DNA of 64,000 nucleotides from assembly GCF_964275005.1 (NCBI RefSeq), contig NC_092705.1:1564071-1628070 (forward strand), written 5' to 3'. Positions within the stretch are counted from its first letter, which is position 1; every line of letters begins with the position of its first letter. Positions 1-12,000 of this stretch are shown here, one piece after another. The notes under the pieces were generated by a model. That model was not told the origin of the DNA and did not search any database. It was given only the letters and a program-made list of their open reading frames with translations. Made by a program: the position numbers and the translations under genes. The stretch comes from Diadema setosum (taxonomy: Eukaryota > Echinodermata > Echinoidea > Diadematoida > Diadematidae).

Positions 1-330
1 CATAGTCTACTTTAAAACTCTTCAATCTCTCAAGAAAAAATAGTGAGTGTCAGAATTATTCTTGTGGTAGTAGTTTTCATTTATATGTGAAATGTGTACA
101 CTAAATCAGAATTGGATCAAGTGCAAACAAACTTGACATGTAAAACTTGGCTTTAGACAAATTAGAGTTCAAATTGTAGGACTTGCATTTGATTTGCATT
201 TGGTTCTGATTTCAGCTTCAATGCTGCAAGGTCAGTCTCGCATCAGTCGTGTAGTAATTTGTTGATGAAGTTTTAGCTGAGCACTAAATAGTGTAAAAGA
301 TCATGGAGTAGTAGTGGTGGTGCATTGATA

Positions 331-663
331 TCTCGTTCCTATCTACCCCTCTGCACTCCCTCTCCATCCCTCTCTACCTGTCTCCACCCTTACCCACACC
401 CCTCTCCTCCCCTCTCTACCCCTTTTCACCCCTTTCCACCCCCCTCCAACCATTTCTACTCCTCCACCTCTTTCTACCCCTCTCTGCCTCTTTCTACCCC
501 TCACCTTCTTCTACCCCTTGTACCCCTTTCCACCCTACTCCCTCTCCAACCATTTCTTCTCCTCCACCCATTTCTACCCCTCTCCACCCCTCTATTTTTT
601 CCACCCCTCTTTACCCATCGTAACCCCTTCTAACCTCACTCTACCCTCTCCACCCCTCCATAG
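331..663. repeat. Pyrimidine-rich minisatellite (CCCCTCTCCA-like) in a USP9X intron
   Basis: A strand-asymmetric tract of degenerate units such as CCCTCTCCACCCC and TTTCTACCCCTC runs up to the splice acceptor at 662-663. It doubles as a very long polypyrimidine tract. The open frames across it are low-complexity Pro/Ser/Leu and are not genes. Bases 1-330 are intron with nothing further recognisable. Confidence 0.8.
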
Positions 664-3600
664 TTCTGCAGTTGGGAGAACCCCCAGTTCACCATCGTGG
701 TCCTAGGAGAGCTCCTGTGGCAGGTGGCTTACTCCTACACCTACGAGTTGCGCCCCTACATGGACCTCCTGCTCCAGATACTGCTCCTACAGGACTCCTG
801 GCAGAACCACCGCATCCTAAATGCTCTCAAAGGTCAGTGCACTCTCTTAGATCCACCGAGAGTGTTGTTTTCTTTTTATCTCACACACTATTTATTTACC
901 TATTTCACATCCTATTCATGCTTACAAGCACATGATGGAATGTTACAGATATTTTTAGAACATTGCTAAATTTACACCATTTATTCTGTGGATGATATGG
1001 CTTTCATGGCATATGATGTACTGTAAAACTACAAATTTTCGTGTGCATTTTAATTTTGCGAATTTGGCGAGAACCAAAAATCTGGAAATGAAAATGCATA
1101 CAAAAGTTCTTGTCTACGCTATATGCATTGAATGCCAGTGGCAATTCGCGAAAAATTTCATGTTGCAAAAAAGGCCATTGACTCCAATTCGTGAAAATTT
1201 CATGCTGTGAATATTTCTTGCTTTACAGTATTTCCAAAATAGGAATATGACATTCTAATGTAGTGCTGTGGGTTCCGTGACAAATCCTCCCATGAAATAT
1301 CTGGACACTCGGCATAAATTCTGCCTACAAAATAACCCTACCCCTAATCCTAATTCTCACATCAATCTAAATCTAAAACCCTATCACAACCCTAACCCTA
1401 GTCCCAAGTCCTTGGAGAAAATAAGACCGGAACACTTGTTGCAGGAGCAAATGTGTCACCAGTGCTGTGAACTCACCCAGCAGATAAACTCTTCCTTCCT
1501 GCATTAGTCATCAAACTAACCTACCACCTGTCCTGTTGGTCACCATCTCTACCCCCAGGTATCCCAGATGACCGGGATGGCCTCTTTGACACCATCCAGA
1601 GATCTAAGACGCACTATCAGAAGAGGGCGTACCAGTGCATCAAGTGCATGGTGGCGCTCTTTAGCAACTGTGAGGCGGCCCACCGTCTCCTACAGAGCCA
1701 CGGGGACCTGAAGCGCAAGTGGAACTGGGCTGTGGAGTGGCTAGGAGACGAGCTGGACAGAGTAAGTGTAAATCGGATGCTCCATCCTCACATAATTGTT
1801 GCGACAGTGGTCATGTAGAGAAAATCTCTCTAGGCACCAGCATCCAGCATACTGCATACAGCCTGGGCCCTGGAACTGGCCTTGTTCCGTTACATGGTTC
1901 ACAAAAATGGTGGATATGAATCAATAGTGTGTTATTCTAATAGGACTCTTCACACCAAACTTGCACTTTACCATGGCTTTTATGTGATTGCTCAGGGAGT
2001 AATTTGATATGGTCCAGGCCGTGAAACACGTTCCATGACCAGGACCAGTATCAGTGCGATGGGGCCTTCATACCGATCATAGAGGGCAATGAGCAAGCTC
2101 AGTCGGTTGTGTGTTTGTGCACTAGGGTCAAGTTGTCCAGAATTTCCAGGCCAAGTCAGACCAGCTGAGCCAGTGGTGTTAGTCATTGTGCTGCCCCTCT
2201 TTGTTAAAGAGGCAAGACACTATCAGACAAAACCTTTAGTCCCTCAGATAGGTTATGAAATAAATGTCCCATGTGTGACTCAAATTAAGTCTTGCACTAA
2301 GTAACAACCAGTTGGCATCTCTGGGAGAGCAGAGCAAAACCAGGTGAAACAATATGTTTCACACACTTCCTGCTATGAAAATAAATGAATTATGCAAATC
2401 CCTAGTGGTTCACCCTCAGTCTACCATTGATAGTTACAAGTGCTGTCACTCAGCACATCATGCTCTTCAAAAGAAGAAGTCTATCAGAAAATGAGCTACC
2501 ACTCTTATTACTTTTGCTGTTACACTTCTCACTGCTGCCTTCTTTTTTTTTTCTACTCTTTGCAGAGACCATATTCAGGCAATACCCAGTACACATACAA
2601 CAGCTGGTCACCGCCAGCCCAGAGCAACGAGATCTCCAACGGCTACTTCCTGGAGCGGTCACACAGCGCTCGCATCACACTAGAGAAAGCCTGCCAGCTA
2701 TGTCCTGAAGAGGTCAGTAATGGTCAATGTGATATCAAAGCTATTTATCTGTTAACCCATGGAGAACAGACTTACTTGCTACAACACGCATTTCCCATAG
2801 ACACTTGCCCAAGTATACTTGGGACTCGTCCTCAACGGGTTGAGAATATTTTCTCATTGAAAAATACATGTACAGAGATTAAAAAGGGCACATGTTAATA
2901 GTCCTTGTATACATATAAATTCAGTGATGGATGAATTAATGATTTCTTATAAACTGTAAAACCTGAAACTTTGGCGAAGTGGAGCTGACGGCCTTCTTTT
3001 CTTTTTTCTTTTTTTTTTTTGCGGCATGAAACTTGCGAATTGACACCGGCATTCAGTGCATTGTTTTGACAAAAACTTTTGCATGCATTTTACTTTGAAA
3101 ATATTTGCTCCTTGCAAAATTCTTGAAAGTTTCATGCTCTCAAAAATGTGTAGTTTACAGCAGCAACTCATGGGGTCTGGACAAAAAAAAAAAAAATTGC
3201 AGTCTGTAAACATATCTTAACACAACTGTTGGAGACATGAAAAATCATTTATCATGGTATTTGTCCATGAAAATTTACTTCTTCTATTATAAGTGTTCAG
3301 ACAGCTACCAAAATGTAGGACATGAAATTACATTTTACTTGACCAAACATTAATCTATATAGTGAGAAGTGAGTTACATAACATATCTGTAGAATAATGA
3401 CGATACAGTAACAACATATGTATGTAGTGTTTGACACAAACAATTTAGAAGAAAAAAAAATAGGGTAAAGAAAGATCAGGGCAATAAGAAGCATGGGAAA
3501 AAACAGCTTATTTTGTAGGTAAGGCAAAGTGATTTTATTTGTTTCATTCACCAGGAGCCGGATGAACCAGAAATGATGGATGAGCATGAAGGTTCTGACC

Positions 3601-4783
3601 CACAAGACGAGGCGACGATGCCAACCCATTACCCCCAACCTTTGCCCCACCTTCAGGCCCCACCCAACAACCAGCCACCACAGACTCAGCCACCGCCGCA
3701 GCAGCCGCCTCAGCAGCAGGGACCACCACAGCAGCAGGGGCAGCCACAACAAACACAGCAACAGCCACCACAAAATATCACCGCACAAGTAAGTCATGGA
3801 GGATCCCCTTCCTTCTGTTTTATTCCCGTCTTCTTCCTGCAAGAAGGGTTATTATGTTCTTGTTATGGTCTTTTGCTGTATGCCCGTAAATCTCACCAAC
3901 ATCTTTCTTGTTAGTAGTGATTGAGATTCAATTTTGCTCTTTGGCAGCAAATATCTGTTCAGAAATTGTTCTCCGTCGTGTAACTGTAGTCAACTATATG
4001 ATTACAGAATCTGATATAGACAGGATGCTGAAGGGAAAATTTCCCCAAATATTCATGTGGATTGAGTGAAGGCAGCAATATGAGTAGACCACATCAGTAG
4101 ACTTTGAGGAAATTGGAACAATCTGTTTAAAAGTTATTAATTTTTAAAGTTCTGTGTTGCCATCGCTGGATGAGAAGACATAAGTCGTGAACATCACTGC
4201 AGAACAACAATATACAAAAAAAAAAAAAAAAATACAGAGAGAATTGCACAAAACGTACTTCTTCTTTCTTTTTAATGAAAAGGACATATTCCTGCAACTT
4301 GTTACTGTCAGGTGTTAAGTTAATAACATTCCCCCTGCTTTCTTGAAGAGGTAAGTCAATCAATCTCTCGTAATGCTAGAAAAGGAAAATATGTTGAATT
4401 TTCTTTATTATATTCATATTAACATTATATCGTTGCTATTGACCACAGCAGAGTTTAGAAGATTTATTTTGTTATTTTTATTGTGTGTGTGTACCATATG
4501 CTACATGCCAATTAATTATGATTTTAATCATTTTTTTTTTTTTCAGAATAGTCACATGCAGCCCCAAGTGCCAAATAATCAGCAGCCAATGCATGGTCTC
4601 CCCCAGCACTCGGGGCCAGGAGGCAGCCTACACAAGCACCCAAACACCATCAACAACACCCTGCACAGCCCCCAGCAGGGCGGGGGCGGGGGCAGCACAG
4701 TTCCCCACCCCCAGCAGACAACGCCCGAGGACCCCACCCCCATGGATGAGACTGAGGGGGGTAACAACAAAGAGACACAATGA
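664..4783 (+). CDS. USP9X: USP9X/FAF-X ubiquitin hydrolase, C-terminal five coding exons (partial)
   Basis: Exons read from the sequence: 664-832, 1559-1761, 2566-2712, 3555-3788 and 4547-4783 (stop TGA 4781-4783). All have AG/GT borders and phases that join without a break. The peptide begins [20 protein letters not shown] and contains [34 protein letters not shown] and [13 protein letters not shown], which match the C-terminal region of vertebrate USP9X/USP9Y and fly fat facets almost residue for residue. The family is a very large (about 2,550 aa) cytoplasmic deubiquitinase acting in endocytic trafficking, polarity and TGF-beta signalling. The catalytic domain lies upstream, outside the window; what is here is the helical region behind it and the disordered tail. 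The fourth exon adds a Pro/Gln-rich stretch (codons about 27-78 of that exon) that I do not recall in vertebrate USP9X. The last exon is Gly/Pro/His-rich and ends [13 protein letters not shown]. Orthology is very secure; only the 5' part is missing. Confidence 0.95.
1019..1230. mobile_element. MITE with TACTGTAAA ends, copy 1
   Basis: Starts TACTGTAAAAC and ends TTTACAGTA, a 9-bp inverted terminus, inside a USP9X intron. The interior holds AATTTTGCGAATTTGGCG and an inverted counterpart (CAATTCGCGAAAAATTTC). No coding capacity, so it is a non-autonomous DNA element; the superfamily is not determined. Related copies lie near 2952, 29973, 54637 and possibly 6020. Confidence 0.65.
1270..1460 (+). 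repeat. Interspersed repeat with internal telomere-like CCCTAA units, copy 1
   Basis: Begins GGTTCCGTGACAAATCC, passes through degenerate CCCTAA/CCTAAT units (about 1335-1410) and ends CTTGGAGAAAATAAGACCGG ... GCAGGAGCAAATGTGTCACC. The same order of blocks recurs at 26615-26833, so the telomere-like part belongs to a repeat family and is not a chromosome-fusion scar. Confidence 0.7.
2785..2845. repeat. Short repeat with palindrome GCCCAAGTATACTTGGG, copy 1
   Basis: ATTTCCCATAGACACTTGCCC followed by a GTATAC-centred palindrome and then GACTCGTCCTCAACGGGTTGA. A diverged copy is at 14147-14215 with the same block order. Confidence 0.5.
2952..3161. mobile_element. TACTGTAAA-type MITE, copy 2 (diverged)
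   Basis: Begins AAACTGTAAAACCTGAAAC, ends GTGTAGTTTACAGC. It shares with copy 1 the interior blocks CATTCAGTGCATTG, AAACTTTTGCATGCATTTT and GAAAGTTTCATGCT in inverted order. It lies in the USP9X intron between the third and fourth exons of the window; a T-rich tract interrupts it. Confidence 0.55.
4042..4180. repeat. Fragment of the 'ATGTGGATTGAGTGAA' repeat family
   Basis: CCCAAATATTCATGTGGATTGAGTGAAGG followed, about 70 bp on, by TTTTTAAAGTTCTGTG matches one arm of the inverted element at 8956-9503. It sits in the last USP9X intron. An A-rich run at 4216-4233 follows. Confidence 0.55.
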
Positions 4784-6019
4784 GGTCCTGGCCAGCCCTA
4801 GGATGGGGCCGAGCTGTGGCCGCTTTTCTCTCGCAAGTTGGAGCGCCTCGTGATGCCATTCGCAGCGATGGAAAGACTCTTGAAGAAGGATGCAACGACT
4901 TGGATGAAGCAGTTGAATGGAAAGAACCAACAGAGTTTTCTCTGGATGTGCATTAGGCAAGGCTTCAGAGGCCCTGGAGAATAAAGTGGGAAAAGATAGG
5001 GAAGCCCTGTGCGCATTGCTTGAAATATGAGCACATATTTTTGTTACCAGTAACAAGAGAGATGGAAATTGATGCAGTGCAAGTGAAATGTAAGCTGAGG
5101 AAGACTTAATGAAGAGTGGAAAGAGATGGACATTCAAATATCACATAGAGCATGAGTATGAATGTTATTAGCCAGCACTTAATCAAATAATACTTCTTCA
5201 AACAGCTCCTCAAAAATTGATAAAAATGACACGGGAGGCTGTGTTTTAGTGGGGCATTAGAGCAAAGGCTGTAAATGGTGCCACACCTCAATGTCTTAAA
5301 TTGTGGGGAATAGCAATTGACTCCACGGCTTCTGACCATGGGTGCAGTGCAGTGATTTTGTTGTGACAACAACTTCTGTCCCCAGGAGTCCCCTGGCTGG
5401 ATATACCCCCTCTCTTGACCAAAAGGAGAGAAGTCAGGGGGACAGTCGCCTCGTGAATAAAGGCTGTTGAATTGAGGGCGTGAATTTCAAGGGATAAAAA
5501 GAGATGCTGTTTAAACTTCATGTGCTTCTTTCCACAATTTCATTATTTATATGGAAGAGTGTGTAGTAAGTATGTAAAGCTTTAAGTGCTCAGAGAAGCC
5601 AGCTTCACTCCCCGTGCTGTGACAGGTGGTAATAATATTGCAAACTGACACTGTACTAGAGATCAGCAAGTCACAAAATGGTGTGCCATTACTGAATATC
5701 TAAACATCTATAGATTTTAAATAGGGAACTCCCAGTGGTGTTCAGATCCTATACTGGTGACCAGTTTGTGAAGTAATCACCCAATGATCATTGTAAACCA
5801 ATGATTGTATAAACTCGCCCAACATCATGAAGCAGTAATAAATTTCCCGTCTAGATCTCATTTTTTATTTATTCCCCCCCCCCCCTTCCCCCGTGTTGGC
5901 TTCATGAAAATGCATTATTTTCTCCCTTCACAGTATCTAATCTTCTATCTGTTGCCAACTCTGCCATTATATGCAATCAGAGCCAACCTTGTAGCCATCT
6001 CATAACAAGATACTTTATA

Positions 6020-6255
6020 CCCCCCATATATTTCACAGGGTTTATATTTTCACAAATTTCCATGGGTCTTGTGCCATTTGCGAATTTAAAAACGCGCAAA
6101 GAATTAACTCTGATCACGACGTGAATACAATGTGCGCACGTACATTTCTGCTTTCATTGCTGTACTGGACAATCGCAAATTTACCAATCACAATATTGTC
6201 GGGATATCCCAATTTGCAGAAAAAATTGGACTCACTAAATATAGGCATATACAGT
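6020..6255. mobile_element. Possible TACTGTAAA-type MITE, degraded
   Basis: TTTTCACAAATTTCC, CATTTGCGAATTTAAAAACGCG and a terminal ATACAGTA at 6247-6254 resemble the family at 1019-1230 and 29973-30185. The left end is not clear. Confidence 0.3.
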
Positions 6256-6972
6256 AGTGTATGTGTAGACAGAAAGCATGGAGTTTGTATCAGTTTTATA
6301 TTAAAAACGCAGTTATTCGTCACTACACTCCCAGACATGCACACACATATATATATCTGTACATCACATACTTGTTTTAGAGGTACAAGTAACTGTAACT
6401 GCTTTACGAGTGATTGACTCTACCCATATCTGTGGCAAAAACAATAAACAAGGGGGATGAGAAGTCCTGCACCAATCATGTTAAAGGCTGCCAGCGCTTT
6501 CAAACTGTGGGCAATCACAGGGTCGGTGTGCATTTCTCAACAAGTGAACATGATCAGCAGAAGGCTAAAGGAATGACAGTGTTATGGCAGAGATAAACTT
6601 AGAGGAAATGGATAAGATTGAAGATGTAGCTCAAGGCAGTCCCCCCCCCCAAAAAAAAAGTAATCCAGTAAAATATTTGTATATGATGAAACAGATGATA
6701 TATTTAAACATTGGATGCACATGTACTTTAAATAAGTTTCATGTCAAACTATACGAGTCTAGTGAGAAAGATGTCACATTACAAAATTACATTACAAAAA
6801 TGAAGATACTTTTTTCAAATCAATGCTCATATCGCTCATTGTAAGACATCAACTGTAGATTTAATACTTCATGTTCGTATTTGACGAGTTGGATAGGATA
6901 CAAAGCCATTGCTTTCAAATTTTGCATGATAAACAAGAGAGCAGATATTTAATCTTGTAGCGTCTCAGTGTT

Positions 6973-7013
6973 TGTGTGTGTGTGTGTGTGTGTTTTTGTG
7001 TGTTTTTGTGTCT
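6973..7013. repeat. GT/TTTTG microsatellite
   Basis: GTGTGTGTG run followed by TTTTTGTGTG units; no gene. Confidence 0.7.
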
Positions 7014-8955
7014 TTGTGAATAGGATGTCTTGTTCAATGTTTGCAAAGCCTGTTGCCAATAGCTAAATATGTAGATAAATATATAAGGTTCCCCGTTGTG
7101 GAACATTATATTTTTTTTTTCCTCCCATGTGAGACAAAAAAATCTGGATAACATTCTTGTCTAAATTACATGACAATGGATACCAGTGTATGTAATTTTG
7201 ATATGTTAATTGATTTTGTTGATGTTGTACCGAATACCAGGATTAGTGACATTGTATGCAAGTGGATCGTTTCCCTCTCTTTTTTTATTTTATTGAGAGC
7301 CGAGATTGAGCTGTAAATTTTTTTTTGTACGATGTATATAAACACAGCTGTGAAATTTTTCTGTCATATTCACCAAATTGTGTTGGTGCCACATGTTTTA
7401 GTTTTTGTTCTCTTTTGTGTGATTTCTATTTGACTGTAGCAGTGTGCAAAGACGGTGGGTTGACTCTATTTAAGTATATGAATAATATGATCTGAAAAAA
7501 TTACACTTTTTATATGCCATAGGTTGTTTTCAAGATTAAATTGTGTGGAGAAGGAACTGTCAGAGTACTTGTGACCTCTTTGAAATGAAACTGTTGCACA
7601 ACGCATTTGTTTTTTAATGCTCTGTTATTGTAATGGTAAGGATGTAAGAGTTACTCTCCCGGCATTAGATTCCACGTGCTCAAGTAGATACTCTTTTATT
7701 TTATATTTTTGTAATTTTTGTTGTTTTCATCAGTTAACCAAAGGATTCTCAGAAATATTATTAGCCACCATTTTTGTGAATTAGCAGGGTACATGATGAT
7801 TGAATGCAGGGAGTATGTTATTTGATGGTGTGGATGTGTCACTGTAGCTGCCACCCTGGCTCTGTGCCATGTAGGAACTTTGCAACTGGTGATCATCGCT
7901 TTCTTGGAAATGGGCGGAGACCGAGAGCATTTTTTGGGGGAATCCCCTGGAAAGGGAGGGGGATGGTCATGCCCCCTACTTGGGTCTGTTCTAGCCTGTC
8001 AGGTATTCTTTCCCTTTGAGTAGTCTGCATAGAAGCTCCGCAAACCACCACATGTTTTGTATGTTCTGTGAACCGTGTCGGAGCCTTTCAATTCCACTGT
8101 GTGTGGCAGTTTGTTGTTGTTGTTTTATGTCCCCTCTGTCGTATGGATTTTTTTCCCCCCAGTGGTCTTTTTTTTTTCCCCCTTTTTATTTTAGCTGTGC
8201 ATGTAAAAAAAAAATGATTATATTTAAAACTGATATATTGCAAATGTAAGTATATACTAGTTGACACAAACGTATGATGATGCAGAGGATAAGGAAACTT
8301 TAATAGGAACAATATGGCACCTCTGCTGGGGTGGATGGGGAGGGAGGGGGTCGGACATAGATGTGCCAGAGAAGATTTTTACATTTTTTTCCTTTTTTTC
8401 TTCTTTTTTTTTTTTCAAATACATAAACATGCTGAAAATAACTAAAAATTTGTATGTATGTATGTATGTACTTAACATGTACTATCTCTCCTTCTCTATG
8501 ACTGGCCAGCAGTGCTCATGTGTAGATGCAGTTCATGGGTGTATGTAGTAGTCCAAGCTGTTTATGTATAGGAATCATTTTCAGTTTGGCTGGTCGGTAG
8601 TGAGCATGCTGTCTTATTGTCAAATGGAGAGGGGCGCGCGGACGGTGATAAAACCACATGCAAGTGAAAATCAGGCCATTTGTTTTCAATGATGTTGGCT
8701 TATGAATATATATTGTGACACTAAGTGCTGTTTTTTTTTTTCTTTTTGACTGAAAAGAGCAAAAAAATTCAAGGATGAATAAAACGATAGCTAATGATAT
8801 AAGAATTTAGTACTTTGTTACAGTTTTGTGGTTTTCATTGTGAATATTGTCTTGAGAGTGTGAATGAGGATGTTACAAAGTCTTTATTTACTTCTGTTGC
8901 AAACTCCAAGGACAAAAGGGAATCTGATGTTACATATTAGTTGAAAGAGGGAATG

Positions 8956-9503
8956 ACCCCATGTATATGTGGATTGAGTGAATGCAAAAATATAACACTT
9001 CAGTAAAGTTTGAGGAAAATTAGACTCTCTGTTCAATAGGTATGAATTTTTAAAGTCTTGGTACAGCCTGAGCTAGAGAAGAAGACAAGAACAAATTGTA
9101 ATGTCACATGTTGACAACAATACAATGTATTATGAAAATACATGTACAGTGTATAATGAAAATTCAATGTTTTCATTATCCTAGCATAATGAAGGAGCAC
9201 TTCTGCTCACTCTTTCAGAGGGCAAGGGGATTGATAATACCCTCGACATATATCTGCATTAAGTGGAAGGAGTCTATATTTTTCGTATGAAATTTTGTTG
9301 AATTTTCTTCATATTTTCTTTATATCGCCATCCATGTGTGACATCACAAATGGTGTACCGGGTAGTTTTATTATCCAGTGATTGTGGTACCAAAAAACTT
9401 TAAAAATTCATAACTTTTGAACGGATTGTCTGATTTCCCTCAAACTTGGCTGATGTATTTATCAAACATTTTTTCATTCACTCAATCCATGTGTATATTT
9501 GGG
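8956..9503. mobile_element. Long-inverted-repeat element (arms start ATGTGGATTGAGTGAATG)
   Basis: The left arm reads CATGTATATGTGGATTGAGTG and continues with AGTTTGAGGAAAATTAGAC and TATGAATTTTTAAAGT. The right arm, read on the minus strand from 9503, gives ATACACATGGATTGAGTG, AAGTTTGAGGGAAATCAGAC and TATGAATTTTTAAAGT. The arms are about 120 nt each with a spacer of about 270 nt. No coding sequence, so a foldback/MITE-type element. A fragment occurs at 4042-4180. Confidence 0.7.
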
Positions 9504-10375
9504 TTTCAGTCTCATTGAAGAGCGTGAATGAAAAGAATATTCTTGCCATCCTTTACTCCAATGAAAATTTAATGAATGAGCAAATAAGCATGGAAGGAAA
9601 GAAAGCTGACAAGCTAAAAAACCTTTTTTGTTTTTACCTTTACGAATTAGAGCGAATGTATGCATGTGTGGTGATGAAGAATTAATCTTGCAAAAGAAAA
9701 ACAATAACTACAAATCTGCAGCAACTGGACTGCTGCACACAATCTACTGGGATGCCTCCGCTTCTCACACAAGTCATGATATCTGCCACAAAAACATGAC
9801 CCTTCATTTACATCTGTGTCCCGCTTCACAAAATTTGTTATCAGTAACAACTGCCACATTCCTATTACAAATTTGCCCCTCAGGCAATCAGATGCAAGGA
9901 TTTCAGTAGCTTATAACAACTATCGTTACTTGTTATTGATAAGTTTTTAATGAAACGGGGCCCTAAATTTACAGTTCACTGTTCACATTTTCAAATTATC
10001 TATTTCAATTACATCACAATAATTGTTACTAGACTTGTAACTAGTGGAATTTATGACCAGAAGGTGACATTTGATTTGGGTGGCCTTTGGGTGACATGAA
10101 TTTGGGTGACCTTTGACCCTTACCTTTCATCCATGTCATTTCAGGCAATTGATTGTTGACTAATTTCCATACTTATCAGATGATAGTACTAGTTGAAGTT
10201 ATGAGGCGATCGATCAAGAATGACAATTTAACTCACAGTACAATGACCCTTAACCTATGACATTTCACCGCTATCGTCATCATGGAAATAAATTGTCAGT
10301 TAAGCGTTCCCTGTCCAGCAACTTGCATCATACATCTGTGGACATTCCTAGCTAAAGTGGCGGTTGGAATGACTT

Positions 10376-10378
<3 letters not shown>
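9504..10378. other. Gene-free stretch with a diverged GACCTTTGACC segment
   Basis: About 10060-10260 holds GGTGACATTTGATTTGGG, GGGTGACCTTTGACCC and CAATGACCCTTAACC, like the repeat in COG6 intron 2. The rest shows nothing I can name. Confidence 0.35.

Positions 10379-10380
<2 letters not shown>

Positions 10381-10434
<54 letters not shown>
10381..10434. repeat. (GT)n microsatellite
   Basis: Uninterrupted GT dinucleotide run of about 50 bp. Confidence 0.95.
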
Positions 10435-10436
<2 letters not shown>

Positions 10437-10678
10437 ATTGTATTCGCATGCAAAAAGACATTGAACTTTGACCTTCAGTCGAGCGGTCTTTCTTCGATCG
10501 CGATAATAAGATGTAGGACGGACGTATAACAAAATAAGCAGCAGGTAACGTGCATTAATAGGAGAGGCGGTTTCTGTGAAAATAGTCATAAAACTGAACT
10601 GATCTTGAACACTGCTTCATTTTAATCACTACAAGAAGCGAGTTCTTATGTAAGCAGTTAACCTTGGATGCACGTCAC

Positions 10679-10900
10679 AAGACCGACACCCACGAGTTAT
10701 ACAGCCCATGAGTTCGACAGTAAGCAAACAAGGCCCAAGAGACCGACACATTAATCCCCGTGTTGTATCTGTCGAACTCGTAGGCTGTTTTCACCTAGTG
10801 TCGAACTGATGGGCAGTATGACTCCTGAGCTGTACCTCATGGACCTGTTTTCGATGTTGAACTTGTGGGCTGTATGACGCGTGGGTGTCGGTCTCGTGGG
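10679..10900. mobile_element. Hairpin MITE with GACCGACACCCACG termini
   Basis: The left end (10681 on) reads GACCGACACCCACGAG then TTATACAGCCCATGAGTTCG. The minus strand of the right end reads GACCGACACCCACGCG then TCATACAGCCCACAAGTTCA. The terminal inverted repeats are about 42 bp. Between them TGTCGAACT(C/G)(G/A)T(A/G)GGC units recur at 10771 and 10799, so the interior is built from copies of the terminal unit. Confidence 0.8.
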
Positions 10901-12000
10901 ATGACCCCGTTACCCTATTACTCATTTGATTTCAAAATAATATCGGTCGCTTCTTCCTGTGGGCATTGTTCTCCATAGAAGGCGCTGCCATCATCAATTC
11001 CCTAACTACAGCGTACGAGACAATGCCCTGTATAATACTCTGTTTTTACACCTGTGTCGGCAAACTTTCTCTTCCAATTAACGAGAGTTCAAGCCTCATC
11101 CACCACACTGTAGCACAGGGCTGTTTTCCCCCCTCATTTCTAACGTTACTCGAGGCAGTCTTTAATTCCACCCCTCCCCCTTCATGTATTCCTACTCCGT
11201 CTGGCGAGGCCATAGTAGTACAATGTATAATAGCTGTAGTAGTGTATTATTTTGTGAAAGCTGATACTCCAATTAGTGTTCGTGATACTGATCGTATTAG
11301 ATGAAGATTGAAAATCAATTTATTGATCAATTTACTTGAAATGGCGTTCTGCTCATCGCCCTTATATGGATAAAATTACCATTCAAGCTTCTTAAATACC
11401 AGCGTGCAAAACATAAAATTCAAATCTACTCTTCGTTTCAAAGGTATAAAGCCAGTTCGTTTGTTGGTGTTAATTGTTATTCATTTTTTCTCTATTTCCA
11501 AAGGGCTTGCTTACGAAGCTCATATCTGAACAGTTCGCATACCTTACTAGTACTTCATCACTTTATCCTCTAAGTTTATATTCTAAGAAAAAAAAAATGA
11601 AGAGAGGGACCTATTAGTAAACATTTTAAGGTATCTCAGTGCTCATTCATCATCGAAAACAATCAGGTAAACACTCAGATCAAATAAATTATGCAGTATA
11701 TCCTGATCTGTTTGAAAGCTGTGACAAGATAAGGGAAGATGAAGCTGTGACAAGATAAGGGAAGATGATCTATATTTTATCTGGGACATTGTATACATGA
11801 TATAAAGTATCACATTTTGAAGCACAGTAATAGGCGTGTGTCTCTGAGATATAAGTCAATTCCAACACTCTCGATACACTACCCCAGATTAATTACTTAT
11901 CATACTCTAGGGATCTTTACTCGGCTCAGGTCAGGGTAGTATAACATCTATATTGCTCGTAATAACGTCTTAGCATGTTCTTCTCCCAAGAGCCATCTTG
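10901..12000. other. Intergenic DNA without recognised genes
   Basis: No exon-like sequence seen. The only local structure is a tandem duplication of about 26 bp (AGCTGTGACAAGATAAGGGA twice) at 11718-11769. Confidence 0.5.

Larger units (their letters stand above)
4784..8783 (+). other. USP9X: Probable 3' UTR of USP9X
   Basis: From the stop codon the sequence carries AT-rich, U-run-rich DNA without plausible exons. Candidate AATAAA poly(A) signals lie at 4980-4985, 5456-5461 and 8778-8783. The 7.2-8.8 kb part, with T-runs and TGTA motifs, looks most like UTR. How far the transcript runs is not decided by sequence alone; a shorter UTR ending near 5 kb is equally allowed. Confidence 0.4.

Noticed and set aside
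1335-1410. Interstitial telomere from a chromosome fusion
   Set aside because: The same CCCTAA block with the same flanks occurs at 26.7 kb, so it is part of a dispersed repeat.
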